A stretch of 64,000 bases of DNA, taken from positions 15,344,228 through 15,408,227 of the forward strand of contig JBCFYV010000012.1 of the NCBI GenBank assembly GCA_039000515.1. The letters run 5' to 3'. Below are positions 12,285-24,055 of the stretch, piece by piece. The number at the start of each line of letters is the position of its first letter. Within the stretch, counting starts at the first letter, position 1. Origin of the DNA: Timema cristinae (Eukaryota > Arthropoda > Insecta > Phasmatodea > Timematidae). A program made the translations under genes and the position numbers. Under the pieces are notes generated by a model. It was not told where the DNA came from, did no database searches, and saw nothing but the letters and a program-made list of their open reading frames with translations.

Positions 12285-12515
12285 CTTTTTACTATGGCCT
12301 AAAGATATAGTTTTTGTGTCAGAGTTTCTAACTTCTTTTTGTATGCCCATAAGGCATAGTTTTGTTGGTTTTAGTTCTTACTCTTTTTTATTTCCATATG
12401 ACACAGTTTTGTTTGTCAGAGTTTATGACTTGTTTTTCTATTCTAATGAGGCATAGTTTTCAATGTTATTCTTAATGCTATTTATTATATCCATATGACA
12501 TAGTATTGTGTGTAT
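12285..12515. repeat. Degenerate minisatellite, period about 49 bp
   Basis: CATAGT (or TATAGT, CACAGT) recurs at about 12306, 12355, 12403, 12452 and 12499, preceded by 'CCATATGA' or 'CCATAAGG' and followed by a TTTTG and 'AGAGTTT'-like block. Five diverged units. Confidence 0.75.
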
Positions 12516-13660
12516 ATACTAGAAAATGTCATGACACCCTAAACTGTATGGCCATGCTTAGGATCACTTAATGGGGAAAACAAAGCTATCTGACGCTTTG
12601 TTCAATGATCTGTGACTGATACCATTTCCTATTTTTACTCTTTAGTGTACCTATTTACGGCGCGCAACCTGTGGGAGCACTACTGATTCGTAGTAGTGGC
12701 CCGCGGGGATAGTGCATAGCCTCCGACTCCCTACAGGCATCGTTTGTATTAGTTAATACATTAATTGTTTGCACTAGTTATAGTATGCCCTAGATAGGGT
12801 GGAAGTATAAATATACTATTGAATGTCAAGGTGGTACTATTTAGGAATAGTATCTTAACAGCCTAGATTCCTGATAGCTCGCCATTTACAATTTGTAATA
12901 TGATAGTTCCTCTTCTAGAACATTAATATTTGTGTTACGTGACTCTCTATGGAGTTAACTCATGCTAGCTAGCTCATTTAACTAACTTAGTAGTAATTAT
13001 TTAAAATTAGAACTTACTAGAATTTGATATATTTAACTATTATTCAACTATAATTCTGGTATATACCTTTCAGGTCTAAGTCTAGTAATGACTAGGCTGG
13101 ACAGTTGCTATGTATTGTAGCATAGCATTAAATTAATGATTGCTTCCTATTTATATTACCGCTGTGTTGAAACAGACGCACCTTCATAGCAGAATGTACG
13201 TTAGTTTAAATTAGAAGCGTTATTAGACTATACAATAGACTCAACCTTACTTCTGTCGGTTCCTAGTTACCTAGATGCTTACTGAAATTATTCCCTATTT
13301 TGATGTATGCATCCATGGTAATTGATTTAACCTCTCATATTTAATAAAGGATTGTTTAATCTAAGACCAACCTAAACAATATGTAATACTATTGACTTGT
13401 TTAGATTTAAATAAGATGATTAGTTAAACTTGAATATTCCTTTTGTGTTTCATCTTTCCCAAACCTTCATCTTATAATATTGTAATAGTAATCGTCACTG
13501 CTTTAATGTGATAGGAGAAGCTAGGATTCAGCCCTTTGTAATCTTTGTTTAAATTTCAGTAAGTTTGCAGTTTGAAGGGATATATTTACAGAATCATTAT
13601 TAAATATGAAAATAATAGTAAAGCTCATAAACTTTCTGCTAGTTCAGTTATAAGTCTAGT
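12516..13660. other. No recognisable feature
   Basis: AT-rich intergenic-looking sequence downstream (3' side) of the dead transposase. No supported gene. Confidence 0.45.
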
Positions 13661-14706
13661 TCAGTGCACCTCCACATGGACGCCTTTGGTGTCACAAAGA
13701 CTGTCTAGTCTGTGGTTAATTTCACTCCATGTGTTTTGCAACATATCTAATATGACAAAGTGTTATGGCATCTGATATGCGCTGTCTCAAATACATTCTG
13801 CTTGTAGGTTTCATTTAGTACAATTTGTCTTTGACATATCACCATAGGAAGAAATTTAATGGGTTAATGTTGTGGGGATGTGGAGACCAGGGAATTGGAC
13901 CATCATGACCTATCCAACGGTGGGGGAATGTTTTATTCAGGATATCTCTGACATCATAGTACCAATAGAGTTGGGTATCGACCTGCTGAAAAGTTAAGGT
14001 TTGCTGAATGTCTGCTATCCATAGTACGGCAAATATCTTAAGCATATTCAGGTATAACACGCCAGTAACAGTGTTTTCAGCGAAGAAGATCTGTCCAGCA
14101 ATCAGATTGTGCATGAGCAACACCACATATTAACTTTCAGACTATCGCGCACATGTTCTTCGAACTACATGTGGAATTTTCATTCCACAAATTAGCACAT
14201 TGTACTGATTCACTTCCTCTGAAACGTGAAAGGTTGTCTTGTCAAAAAAAACATTAGGTGTAATAAAAGGTTTCCATCCTCATCGAGGCGATCCAGAATA
14301 GCAATTGCAAATGATTGTCGTTTTGACCTGTCGTCAGATTTGATTTTCTGCAAAATCTATACCTTATAGGTGTGAAAGCGTAATCAGCGGTGAATAACTT
14401 TATAAACTATAAACCATCGATCGCTTCATTCCAAGCTCTCTCACTCCTTGTCTGAGTTGCTTCCAGGGGCTTATTTCGAATGATCACCGCACATTTTCTA
14501 CAACCTCTTCCGAGAAGCTAGAGTTTCCCCAGCGTGTCCTTTCAACCACTACCAGTTGCCAAAAATAGACAACACCACTTCTTGATTGTCTTGGATGTCG
14601 GAGTGACCTTATTGAAGACACGGTGGAAGTCTAGTCGCACCTGAGGGAGATATTTTATTTCTGAGTACCACCACACAACCTGTGCTCGCTCGCGTGGAAT
14701 CACCAT
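13661..14706 (-). pseudogene. Mariner-type DDE transposase, near full length, dead
   Basis: This is a DNA-transposon transposase of the IS630-Tc1-mariner superfamily, about 348 codons if read through, which is the usual family length. Reading minus from ATG at 14706, the N-terminal helix-turn-helix part includes RERAQVVWWYSE and, further on, SPWKQLRQGVRELGMKRS. The catalytic part shows FFDKTTFHV (first acidic position), FFAENTVTGVLYLNML, FQQ-VDTQLY (second Asp region) and NPLNFFLW. The third position, normally Asp in PLDFFLW, is Asn. The C-terminus reads VWxE-like NTWSEINHRLDSL and stops at 13661-13663. Several stops and frameshifts break it; the longest open piece is 13839-14126. I found no convincing terminal inverted repeats. 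Family identification is strong, subfamily uncertain. Confidence 0.88.
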
Positions 14707-17189
14707 TCTATAAAATAATTAACTGCAGCGCCACTATGGTTCTGACGCTCACTACAAAATTTTCATGTGGACTTGGTGAGTTTCTGATTACGTTTCATTC
14801 AAAATCACAGCTATGCAACCTTAAATTTTAGAATAATATACCTTCAAAACACTGGCGTTTCATGGTGGATATCCTGCATATATGTATACAAATTGTTGTA
14901 CATAAAATATATGTTCAAATAATTAATATTGTATCAGAAATTACAATAAAATTTAGACTATTGGTCTGTACAAACGAAGAAGTATATTCTCTTCTAGATA
15001 TGAATGTAAAATTTACTGTACGTTGTACGTGAATACAAATATTATATATTTGTATGTGGATGAGATGAGCCGCAATAACTCTTCGAATTTTAACGCTACA
15101 ACTGTCTGTCAAGCCCGGGCAGTGTGTAAATCGAGCTATACGCCTCAACTTCAAAACATACAAATATTGGCATTGAAATATTGCTATTGGCACTTTTTTA
15201 TATTCATATAAATTTAGCTATTATTTTAATTTCTTAAACATAGTATAGACCTACCCATGTAAAATTTAAAGCTAAAATATTTTTAACACGAAAACTTTTT
15301 CATGCTTTACTTTAATATTTCAAGAGATGTAGTTAAGTTTTAATATTTTTATTGTATCGTATAAAGTATATCAATTTCAGACTTTATAGGCATTGTTCAC
15401 AACTTTTAATAAAGCCACCATAAAATGATTGAGTTTACCACTTATTAAATGTAATGAGACTTATGAGACGATTTGTTTGGAAGCTCGTGAAATTGAAAAA
15501 CAATGTTAATTTTCATCTTTTTTAAGAAATAAGGGATTTAAAAATTATATTGGTTAATTATATATATTGCTCTCCCTAGATGCATTAGTAATGCTATACA
15601 ATATACTGGCAATATGCTTATTTAGTAAAAATAGCTAAACTCATTTTTAATCTACAAAATGGCAACTCTCTCGGGTATAACGCTAACGAGGAAACCCATG
15701 AGTTGGAAAGAGATGGTAAATGTCCATAAAGAACCTGTACTACAATTTAAGAGTGGAAATACCTATATGCACTGTTTCAACACTTCAAACAAACTTGAGT
15801 ATTTAGTTTTTGTAGGAAAGTGAGTCATAGGTACTTTACTTTTGCGAATATCTACTACTTTGATTATACTTTCTCTCAAACTATTTTATATACGAAATAA
15901 CCCCAACATTACAAAATTGTAGAACTATTAAAAACAAAAAATAATATTTGAAAAATATATTTTATAATAATATTAGCTGAATTTTGGGTGTTTTTTTTAA
16001 TTGAGTTCTAGGAAATGGGTATTTAAAATTAATGTATAAGGCAATAATGTGTATGTAAGAGCGTATATATTATTTATCGAAACGCATGCGCTTTGTTGAA
16101 ATACGATGCTCTTCTTTTTTTTTCATCCTATTTCTGTGACAGTGTTTACGTTTCATTTATCTTATGATCAATCTTAGACAGAAATTGCTTTGTAGCCTAT
16201 ATGTATTTCATTTCTTCGTAAACATAGCTGATATATATATAACAATACCCAGCATATATATGTATAGGCCTGTATTTGTGCTGTGTATTAATCTGTTTCA
16301 AATATTTAATTTACCTTTTCCCTTAAATTGTTTTGGGATTTTATTTCCTTTAATATTTTTTTTTTATTTTGTGAATACAGGTGTTTTCCCACATGCTGAA
16401 GGTATATAGTAACTTCGGTGCTACAATAAAAAATGGCTCCATTTTTAAGTGTGGTAGTGAGCGAGAAAGTCTTTGATGGGCACCGTACTATAATTTATTT
16501 ACGTATATGTGCATTATTAGTATTAATTTTTAAGGTAAATTGTTTTATGAAATGTTGAGATTTTTTAAATAACAAATAAAATTTCTCATTTACCTTATGA
16601 TGGACACCACCCCAATTTCCTATTCTTTCTTCAAGGTACTGATGTAACAATGTTTAGAATTTACTATACTTTTACTGTCACCTTAGATCAAATAGTGTTT
16701 AGGTATATGGTAATAAATAGCAACACAGGAGTATATATAAAACCAAACAAGTTTTTCTTAAAAGCTAATTTATGCTTCAAAGTTAGTATATTAAAATAAT
16801 ATGCACTCTACACAGTTTTAGTAAAAATAGTTAAAAAAAATATAATATATAAAACCTATTAGTTACACTCTAAAAGAAAAAATATGTATACGATGTTGTT
16901 TATTTTATTAATGTATTATATTTAGCTACGGTGCAAATGATATTTTATAAAATGTTCATATCTATCTTCTTTTTTTTTGTGTTTGTTGCTTTAGCCTCTA
17001 AAAAACACTCGCACATGACACGTTATGTAACATTAAGTTCTATATTCATAAATGAAATATTCGCAACTGATTAATTATAGGCCTATACATTTATTATTAA
17101 TTGTGTTAGTAAATACATAATTTTGAACAGTTTTTATTTAATTCAAATTACTTGCTAAATCTTGCTTTTAAATAAATTTAGCACCTCGC
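14707..17189. other. AT-rich DNA, no gene
   Basis: Only short open frames without domains (for example 16164-16409 +, hydrophobic by virtue of T-richness). Any upstream flank or end of the mariner element should lie in 14707-14900 but no terminal repeat is evident. Confidence 0.45.
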
Positions 17190-17412
17190 TCAATAAACCA
17201 CGTTGGTGACTGTGTGGTCTAAGACGTCACAGGTGAGGGGAGATCAGGGCTTGAATCCTAGCCAAATACATTTAGAGTGTTATTTTTTCTGATGATTTCC
17301 AACTTTTCTCTTATGAAAATAAAGGTACACTACTTCACTCTAAATTATACCTTCTTCATTCCTAGCCCGTTAGTCTAAGTATAGGAATAGTCCAGACGTG
17401 TAATAAAACTTG
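17190..17412 (+). repeat. SINE-A1, diverged copy
   Basis: It has a tRNA-like head with 'GTGTGGTCTAAGACGTCAC', a B-box-like GGCTTGAATCCTAGCC and the body ending 'CATTCCTAGCCCGTTAG', then a weak tail. Order and spacing match the family. Confidence 0.7.
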
Positions 17413-18069
17413 TTGTATGAACATAAAATTGGAAATATAGCTAGTTTGAAATAAAAAAAAATTGTGGTTCTTTTTTATTCCTTGTGCTACGAATATATTG
17501 TATTAGTTTTGTTAACATTATTGTTGTTATTAATATCATCCCCTCAGATTGAAAACTGAACAAAAGGTTTTAACTTTAAATAACCCTCGGGAGTAGCTGT
17601 TTTATAGCTAACCTATTTTATTGGTCCAACATCCCCCACAGTCAAAGAGAAAGATGAGCGGCTACAAAATGAAAAGGTTGAAAATTCACTTAGAAGGAAC
17701 ACACAACGCACTGTTTACGTCGCGTGGCATTTATTTGATCCTTAATCTTGATAAAGATCTTGCAATATAAATAAATGTTTCGGAAAAAAAGGGTTAGGGT
17801 AAGGTGGATCAAGTTAGTAACTTTTGAGTTTGGTAGAAGGGGATGGCTTTAAAAATGCTGCTCGCGGGCTGTGTTTATGGGCGTCTAAATAACCATTACT
17901 GCTCACTAAAGTAATGCGAACCACAAAAAAATATATATAAGGAAATAAGACATTTTGTATTCTGTAAAGGGACATACCTCCTCCCATTTTGTATTTTGTC
18001 GTTCTGCTTTTTGGTGCTATAGTTGTGATCACGTGAGAAGGACCTTATAATACACATTTCAATAACAAC
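17413..18069. other. No recognisable feature
   Basis: AT-rich. A minus-strand open frame at 17814-18032 has no domain I recognise. Confidence 0.45.
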
Positions 18070-18300
18070 CAGTGGTCGAATAGCCTAGAGACATCGTTCT
18101 TTAAATATAATATACTGCTTATAGAGGGAAAATTAGGTGGTTTGGATCCTGAATAGGTGTGCTAAATGTTTGTGTTTTGCCTAAATTTTTTTCATTCTAC
18201 TTCCACGCAAGTGTGGTTAAGTTTCCTCGAAATTATACCAGCCTCCTTCCAACTCTATCAGTATAGACACCCAAATAGTCCTAATGAGTAATAGGATGTG
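18070..18300 (+). repeat. SINE-A1, diverged copy
   Basis: Head with 'CAGTGGTCGAATAGCCTAGA', body with 'CCACGCAAGTGTGG' and 'CCTCGAAATTATACCAGCC', and a decayed tail. About as diverged as the 17.2 kb copy. Confidence 0.6.
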
Positions 18301-18343
18301 GCACACACAAAAAAATTTAACAATAGTAGATTGAGAGAACATA

Positions 18344-18344
18344 T

Positions 18345-18390
<46 letters not shown>

Positions 18391-18417
18391 CATTATTATT
18401 ATTATCATTATTATTAT
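18344..18417. repeat. (TTA)n microsatellite
   Basis: About 24 TTA units with three CAT interruptions. The poly-Ile open frame on the minus strand is an artefact of it. Confidence 0.98.
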
Positions 18418-19953
18418 ATAGGTAAAGAGAACGGGACGAGTTGCAACAGTCCGTTTATTTAAATGTCGACGAAAACAAACGACGTGTTATTGATCTTAAC
18501 GTGTTGGTATTGAAGAGTGTCACCATCTGCTGAGTCCCAGAAAAACTACGCTTTCTCGTTTGTCCTTTATTATCATCCAAGTGTTTCGAGTAGTATCAAG
18601 TAATTTTTTCGAATTTCACATTTTTTCTAAGAGTTAGCTTTTTTAAATGTTGTAATATTATTAAAATTTTTAAAAAAATTATCTTTTTATTTGTTTGTGC
18701 ATTTATGGGTAGGCTAATTATAATTTTTCAAGATTTTCCAAAGGTTTTTGTATTTATATAAACCTAGCTAAACATTTTGCAACTACTGGTGCAACTCACC
18801 CTGGAGTCTTGCAACAATAGTTACACCATATCTTGGTATACTTAAACTATTGTTGACACTAGCGTGTAACTTTTATCTTTTATTAATTAGAATTACTATA
18901 GTAAAATTTAGCTAACAAAACCTTTTATTCCGCGGATATAATAATGCCTTTCTATAGTTACATTTTTTCATGAATATGATTTTTTCAAAGAACATTCCTA
19001 TTTATTACGTTTTAATAACCTACGAAAATTTAAATATAAAAGTAAAGATATATACTTCTAAATGATTTTAACTATCTTAGTATTGAGATTATGACCTACC
19101 ATTTCTTTTTACAGATCCAGTATGCTAACTTTCAAAAGGAAATACAAACAAGAAACAGTGCACACATATAGTATACACAAAGCTCCTCTGATTATAATTG
19201 AAATTGGGGTGATACTTAGACAACAAAGGTTTGATTTGAAGTAAATAATAGAGATGTAGTTGAATAATAACAGAATAATGTTTCAAAAAACCTCCAGTCT
19301 ATCAGAAGTCTGGAAACATTATAAATCTAATGAATCAATTAAATATTATATTAATATAAATACAATTTTGGTTTAGCTGAACAAAGTGATATTGATCTTT
19401 AGATAGACCAGTTCATTTAATAAAACAATATATTGAGAAAAAGATTTAAAATGTTCAACTATTCAAATTTTCAAACAAATAAAAATAATTTATAAGGATA
19501 ATAAAATATTATAAAAATTAAAAAATGTATATACATATATTATTTTGAATGTTTTTGACAGAATAATAATGATGAATTTAGAATATGACATTTGCACTCT
19601 GTTGATCCCATGACCTGAAAATTAATTTTAATTTTTAACAGAATAATGGTTCAAATAGTTACTAAAATTGTTATTTGTTTTAAAAAAATATTTCTTGATA
19701 TGAAATTTGAAAATAACGGAATAATTAGTGCGACTGTTACCTTTTTAATATCAGTATGGGTGATATTTACGTTAAAACACCGACATGGATGGCGTATTAG
19801 TTGATTGGAACAAGAGTACTTCCAAAGGTAAAATTGCATCAAAAAGGAAATTATAATGGAAATAGATAAGTTATAGGACACAAGAGCCTTCGAAGCAGTC
19901 AAAATGAAATATTATAATTGAGTAGTTTATTAGAAAAATCAAATATGAAACAG
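18418..19953. other. No recognisable feature
   Basis: Very AT-rich, with no supported gene. An 83-codon minus-strand frame (19651-19902) shows no domain. Confidence 0.45.
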
Positions 19954-19967
19954 GAAGAGAATATAAA

Positions 19968-20021
<54 letters not shown>

Positions 20022-20035
20022 TTTATATTCTCTTC
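19954..20035. repeat. 82-bp palindrome with (TA)n core
   Basis: GAAGAGAATATAAAG (19954-19968) is perfectly inverted at 20021-20035. The interior is GTGTGTG followed by an alternating TA run, itself self-complementary, so nearly the whole 82 bp can fold into one cruciform. A second TA run follows at about 20046-20062. Confidence 0.9.
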
Positions 20036-20863
20036 TTGTATCATATTATATATATATATATACCAACTTAAAAAAATCATTTATATTTTTAAGTCGGTAC
20101 AGCAAAATGTTTTAAAAAACGCATTGAAGAAACAAAATCCATACAAATTTGCTTGATAGTGAGACAGAATGTCATAGCTATGTTTTTTTATTAGTAGACA
20201 TCTTCAAGGTAATCTCAAGGCCAGCTATTGTTTTTCAAATGGAACCCTGTATTTTTTTGTTGAAGAATCGTATTATAAGAAAAAAAAATAAGCCACTTTT
20301 GTCTGAAACACTTTTTTACCCGAGATCTATTTTTTATGACATTAATGAATTAAAGAAATACCTATGAGGTTTTTGGAACTGTTTATATTTCAATTTATTG
20401 CCCACTAGAAATTGTATAGTGTAAACCAATACGAGAAAATATATTTGTTCGCGGTCAAAATTGATAACATTTTACTATATTATAAGTGCTATTTTAATAT
20501 AAATAAATAATGTATAATATCAAGAGATTACGTGAGTACGTGAGTACGTGAAAGTATATTTTATAACTTATTATAATTGACTAAAATGTCCATTTGAAAG
20601 AAAATTGAGGTCTAGATGCTCTTTATACTGATCACCCAAAATATACCTTGTTGTTTTCTTGTTTCAAACAAGATGGCTGGGCTACAAGAAGCATAAAATT
20701 TAGGAGTTTTTGTTAAAACTATAGGTAAAATATAGGATTGTTGTTAAAATTGTTAATTTATCGGACTTTAAAAACAATTTAACTAAACTTGTAATTAAAT
20801 CTATTAAATCTGCTAATACGTAGGGCGTACACAATTTGACATGGAACCAAATGCACACTAATC
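20036..20863. other. No recognisable feature
   Basis: AT-rich. Three overlapping copies of an ACGTGAGT octamer occur at about 20530-20551. No gene is supported. Confidence 0.45.
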
Positions 20864-20871
20864 ACGTAAAA

Positions 20872-21324
20872 CAGCGGTCTTCAACCTTTTAGGTCAAGGG
20901 TCAAAGTTTCTGTCTCTGGTTTGCTCACGAGCCACCATATTGCACCGACAATATTACTATTGAACACTTAATATATGATTCTATTTTTGGCGTCCTGAGT
21001 GTCTCAGAGGTGATCAGCCAACGCGAACATTCCCGACTATGTTTGAACGCACCCGAAATAATTCTTTCTCATGTATAGTAGAGTAGTCTTTTGCCGGCTC
21101 AAGGTAAAGTTGTGTAAAAACTTAGTATTTTTCTTCACGTATATAGCAAAAATAAATTATAGAATAACTTATAATATATATTTTTCTATCTAAGTGAAAT
21201 GTAAATCTGTATTTGTCATTTTTTCCCCCGTTGAAATAGTTTCATATTTTTTGTTGCTGGTGGGCCGCAAAAAATGTTACGGTGGGCCTTAAGGGGCCCA
21301 CGGGCTATGGGTTGAAGACATTTG
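20872..21324. mobile_element. Non-autonomous hAT element with 8-bp TSD
   Basis: Left end CAGCGGTCTTCAACC and right end GGTTGAAGACATTTG are imperfect terminal inverted repeats of the hAT type. The flanks ACGTAAAA (20864-20871) and ACGTAACA (21325-21332) form an 8-bp target duplication with one change, as hAT elements make. The 453-bp interior has no coding capacity, but keeps subterminal features such as 'GTGGGCCGCAAAA'. An autonomous hAT transposase supplied elsewhere would have moved it. Confidence 0.85.
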
Positions 21325-21576
21325 ACGTAACAAGGGCATGAGATATAAAGGAGAAGAGAATTCCAATAAAAAAATAATGGTCACTACCATTTTTAGTTAA
21401 TAATTTTTACTTATTTTAGTACTTGGCGTGAAACAAAATTTATTTAATTTCACTTGAACTGATGGGTTTGGAAACAAAGACTTAGGTCTCGTCTTATTTT
21501 GTTACTGGTGACAAATAAGTTAAAATCAGAATCCCGGCTGGACATACAAAGAGTGTTTTTTATTATATATAAATGG

Positions 21577-21993
21577 GTAGGGGAGACCGAGGCATATTGA
21601 CGAACGGGGCAAGATGACGAATTGCAATTTGCGTTGTCTGTGATACCGAGAGGGGGTTGGATATCCTTTAGCCTAGATCACCCTCCTCGGCTGCTATAAA
21701 CTAGCAGTAACTAAATTTCCCATTCAGTCTGAGAGTAGCTGTGCACAGAGTAAGTTGTATTGCCGCACCCTCGCAGTGAAGTTGAAGGTAGGTTTGATAA
21801 GCTCTTGTTCAGTTGTAAAGAAAGGTTTTTGTTTGTTACATGCTATTATCGATTGTGTGTTATAATAGAGATTTATACATGCAATAGTTTTTATAGATAT
21901 ACATTTTTGTTTAAGATTCTATTAAAGTTTTTGAAATTATGTAATCCGGGGCAAGTTGGCGGGGGTAAGTTGACGAATTCGTCATCTTGCCCC
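21577..21993. mobile_element. Pogo/Tigger-like MITE with GGGGCAAG ends
   Basis: GGGGCAAGATGACGAA at 21606-21621 is repeated exactly, inverted, at 21978-21993, giving perfect 16-bp terminal repeats around about 388 bp. A degenerate extra copy precedes the left one (GGCATATTGACGAA at about 21593), and GGGGTAAGTTGACGAA abuts the right one to form a 32-bp near-palindrome (21962-21993). A further GGGGCAAGTTGGCG lies at about 21949. Stacked terminal motifs of this type accompany Tigger-like transposases in invertebrates, and a transposase fossil lies just downstream. Confidence 0.7.
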
Positions 21994-22159
21994 AGTTTTA
22001 TAAAGCTTTAAAAGTATGTCCATATATCTAGAAACCTGCAATTGTGAGAGTTCATTAATTTAACCATTACTAAAAGTAGGATAAATAATGTGAGTCTTAG
22101 AATGTTTCTCAAAGTAACACACTACAAAGTTATTTTTATGCTAGCCTTGTTATTGGCAT

Positions 22160-22953
22160 GCACCACACACTTAAAAATGTAAATTTCCTCTGCAGAGTAG
22201 TCAGGAAGACCGATACAAGAAATGTAGGTCATCTTTTTGGCACGACGTATTTGAGGGTAGCAACAGTATCCAAAGCTGTAAAGGATTTAGAAGCTTTCGG
22301 AATTGAACCATACAATTCACAAATTTTACAGAAGATAAGTTTGCACCTTCAGCAACAACTGAACGAGATATGCCTCAGGAATGACCTTCACATGATGAAC
22401 CAACTTTGATTTGCAATGAACCACAGGCATTTGTAGTGGAAAAATGATCTCCCGCTACAGACAAGTATTCCACATCCCAGCAGCAAGACCAACCAGAAGC
22501 TGTTCATGATCAAGCAGAGGCTCCTGCTCGTGATTTCGAGTAGAATGAGAATATAACTGTGAAAAAATCAATTCCTACTAAAGCAATAGTCACTCTCAAC
22601 TATATTAAACCTTTGCCAAGAGCAAATAGATCTACGAAAAGAAAGTGGCCAGTTGTAACAGCATCTGTTCTAACAAGCACGCCTGGAAAGATATTCTCGT
22701 AGAAAAAGAACAAGAAGAGGAAAATAGATTTTAAAAATAAGAAAGAAAGGGATTCCAAAACAGCCGCAGAGAAGTTATTACAAAAAACAAAGGAAGCTCA
22801 GGAAAACACTGAAACTATACTGTGTCCAGGATGTAAAGAAGAGTTTTTTGACCCTCCTAATGAAGACTGGGTGAAGTGTGGAGTTTTGGAAAATTGTGGC
22901 ATGAGGACTGTTCAAGCTATGAAGGCTGTGGCCAGAAGTGTGACTATTGTTAA
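22160..22953 (+). pseudogene. Pogo/Tigger-type transposase, C-terminal fossil
   Basis: C-terminal part of a CENP-B/pogo-like DDE transposase. The first piece (22158-22409) has GHLFGTTYLRVATVSKAV and FGIEPYN, the stretch after the catalytic domain. A frameshift follows. Then, with several stops, come a linker containing the family's LTSTPGK phosphorylation-like motif near 22675-22695, a Lys-rich region, and a PHD-like zinc finger: CPGCKEEFFDPPNEDWVKC followed, after another shift, by WHEDCSSYEGCGQKCDYC and a stop at 22951-22953. The catalytic domain is missing upstream. A TTTCCTCTGCAG just before the homology resembles a 3' splice site. It lies 170 bp from the GGGGCAAG repeats and could be part of the same larger element. 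Confidence 0.82.
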
Positions 22954-23476
22954 CATTAAAAACATAATAATTGTATATTATGTCCTAAACAATGGTTATT
23001 GATTTTTTTTTAATAATTATAGTGTTTCTCAAGCACCTAAATGTTAAATGCCATGTTGTGTGTGGATTGTTTTTTTTTTTCTTAGACCATTTGTTAAAAG
23101 TGGAAGTTAATGAATAAAATTTAAATCCTATATGTAATTTTGAAATTATTTGGTATTTAAATGTGTAAGTTATATTATCTTACAAAAAGGTTTTTTTAAC
23201 ATACATAAAGCATGTAGTCACCCAGTGCGGCCAACGATCAACTACCAGCGAGCCCCGAACCAAACATGTGTCATCCTGAATGTAAAAGTAGAAAACTGCA
23301 GTAGTTATTATTAGTTTTACAATAAGGAGCCATTTCTTATATATATTAAGGATAAAATGCAAAATGAATGGAGAATAGAGAAATATGTAATACAAGTAGA
23401 ACATTAGGACTATAATTATAGCATTAATGTCTAGTGCTGTGATCTATATAATAAATAATATCTTATTATAAAATCC
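22954..23476. other. No recognisable feature
   Basis: AT-rich 3' flank of the transposase fossil. No matching right-hand terminal repeat is visible. Confidence 0.45.
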
Positions 23477-23755
23477 TACACATTAGCTCAGTCAGTAGCG
23501 TTTCTACCTACTGAGCTAATAAGGGTCTTAGGTTTGATTCCCAACATGATCGAAAATTTATCATTGATGAAAATATGGGTTTACTCTTTAACATTGATAA
23601 ATTAACGGCCGTGAACTGGATGCTTGTGCCTGTGCTAGTCTTAAGTTATATTATAAGGCATATGAAGCTACGGCAGGCCTAGCAAGGCGGTAGGGAAAAT
23701 ATAGGACTTGGATATAAATAACTTACCCAGCCATAGGCAATAAACAGTAATGGAT
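23477..23755 (+). repeat. SINE-B, full-length copy
   Basis: tRNA-derived head: TTAGCTCAGTCAGTAGCG (A box) and TTAGGTTTGATTCCCAAC (B box). The body has 'ATTAACGGCCGTGAACTGG', a 'TGCTAGTCTTAAGTTA' block and 'AAGGCATATGAAGCTACG'. The 3' part ends at 'AACAGTAATGG'. It matches the inverted copy at 49.0 kb from end to end, defining a family of about 280 bp. Confidence 0.85.
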
Positions 23756-23924
23756 GTGCAATAAATCTTACTATACAGCGATATCCTATTGTAGTCTTAA
23801 ATTAATGTGTGAGGGGCGATTTCATGATAATATTAAACCAACATTTCATTCTATATCACTTGTACCAGTTTACTATGGTATCATGGTTCAAACCCACTTT
23901 AGCCTTTGAATGGTAAGGCGTCAC

Positions 23925-24055
23925 TCACGCAACGGGCCGGCCGGCCAATTACGGGGATATCTGGATTATAATCCTGGTTGGGTGTACCTAGGCGAAGGAT
24001 TTTCCATCCTCCCTCCACAAAAAATCGGGAACATTTCCTCTAAATTTTGGATATT
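23925..24055 (+). repeat. SINE-A1, 3'-truncated copy
   Basis: It begins in the tRNA-like head (GGCCGGCCGGCC is a local oddity), has B-box-like GGATTATAATCCTGG and 'GGTTGGGTGTACCTAGG', and runs to 'TTTCCTCTAAATTTTG', where it stops before the tail. Confidence 0.65.

Noticed and set aside
18217..18408. Poly-isoleucine open frame
   Set aside because: Produced by the (TTA)n microsatellite.
23477..23560. Possible tRNA gene (A and B boxes present)
   Set aside because: No acceptor stem closure or anticodon arm, and the same sequence with the same body recurs at 49.0 kb, so it is a SINE head.
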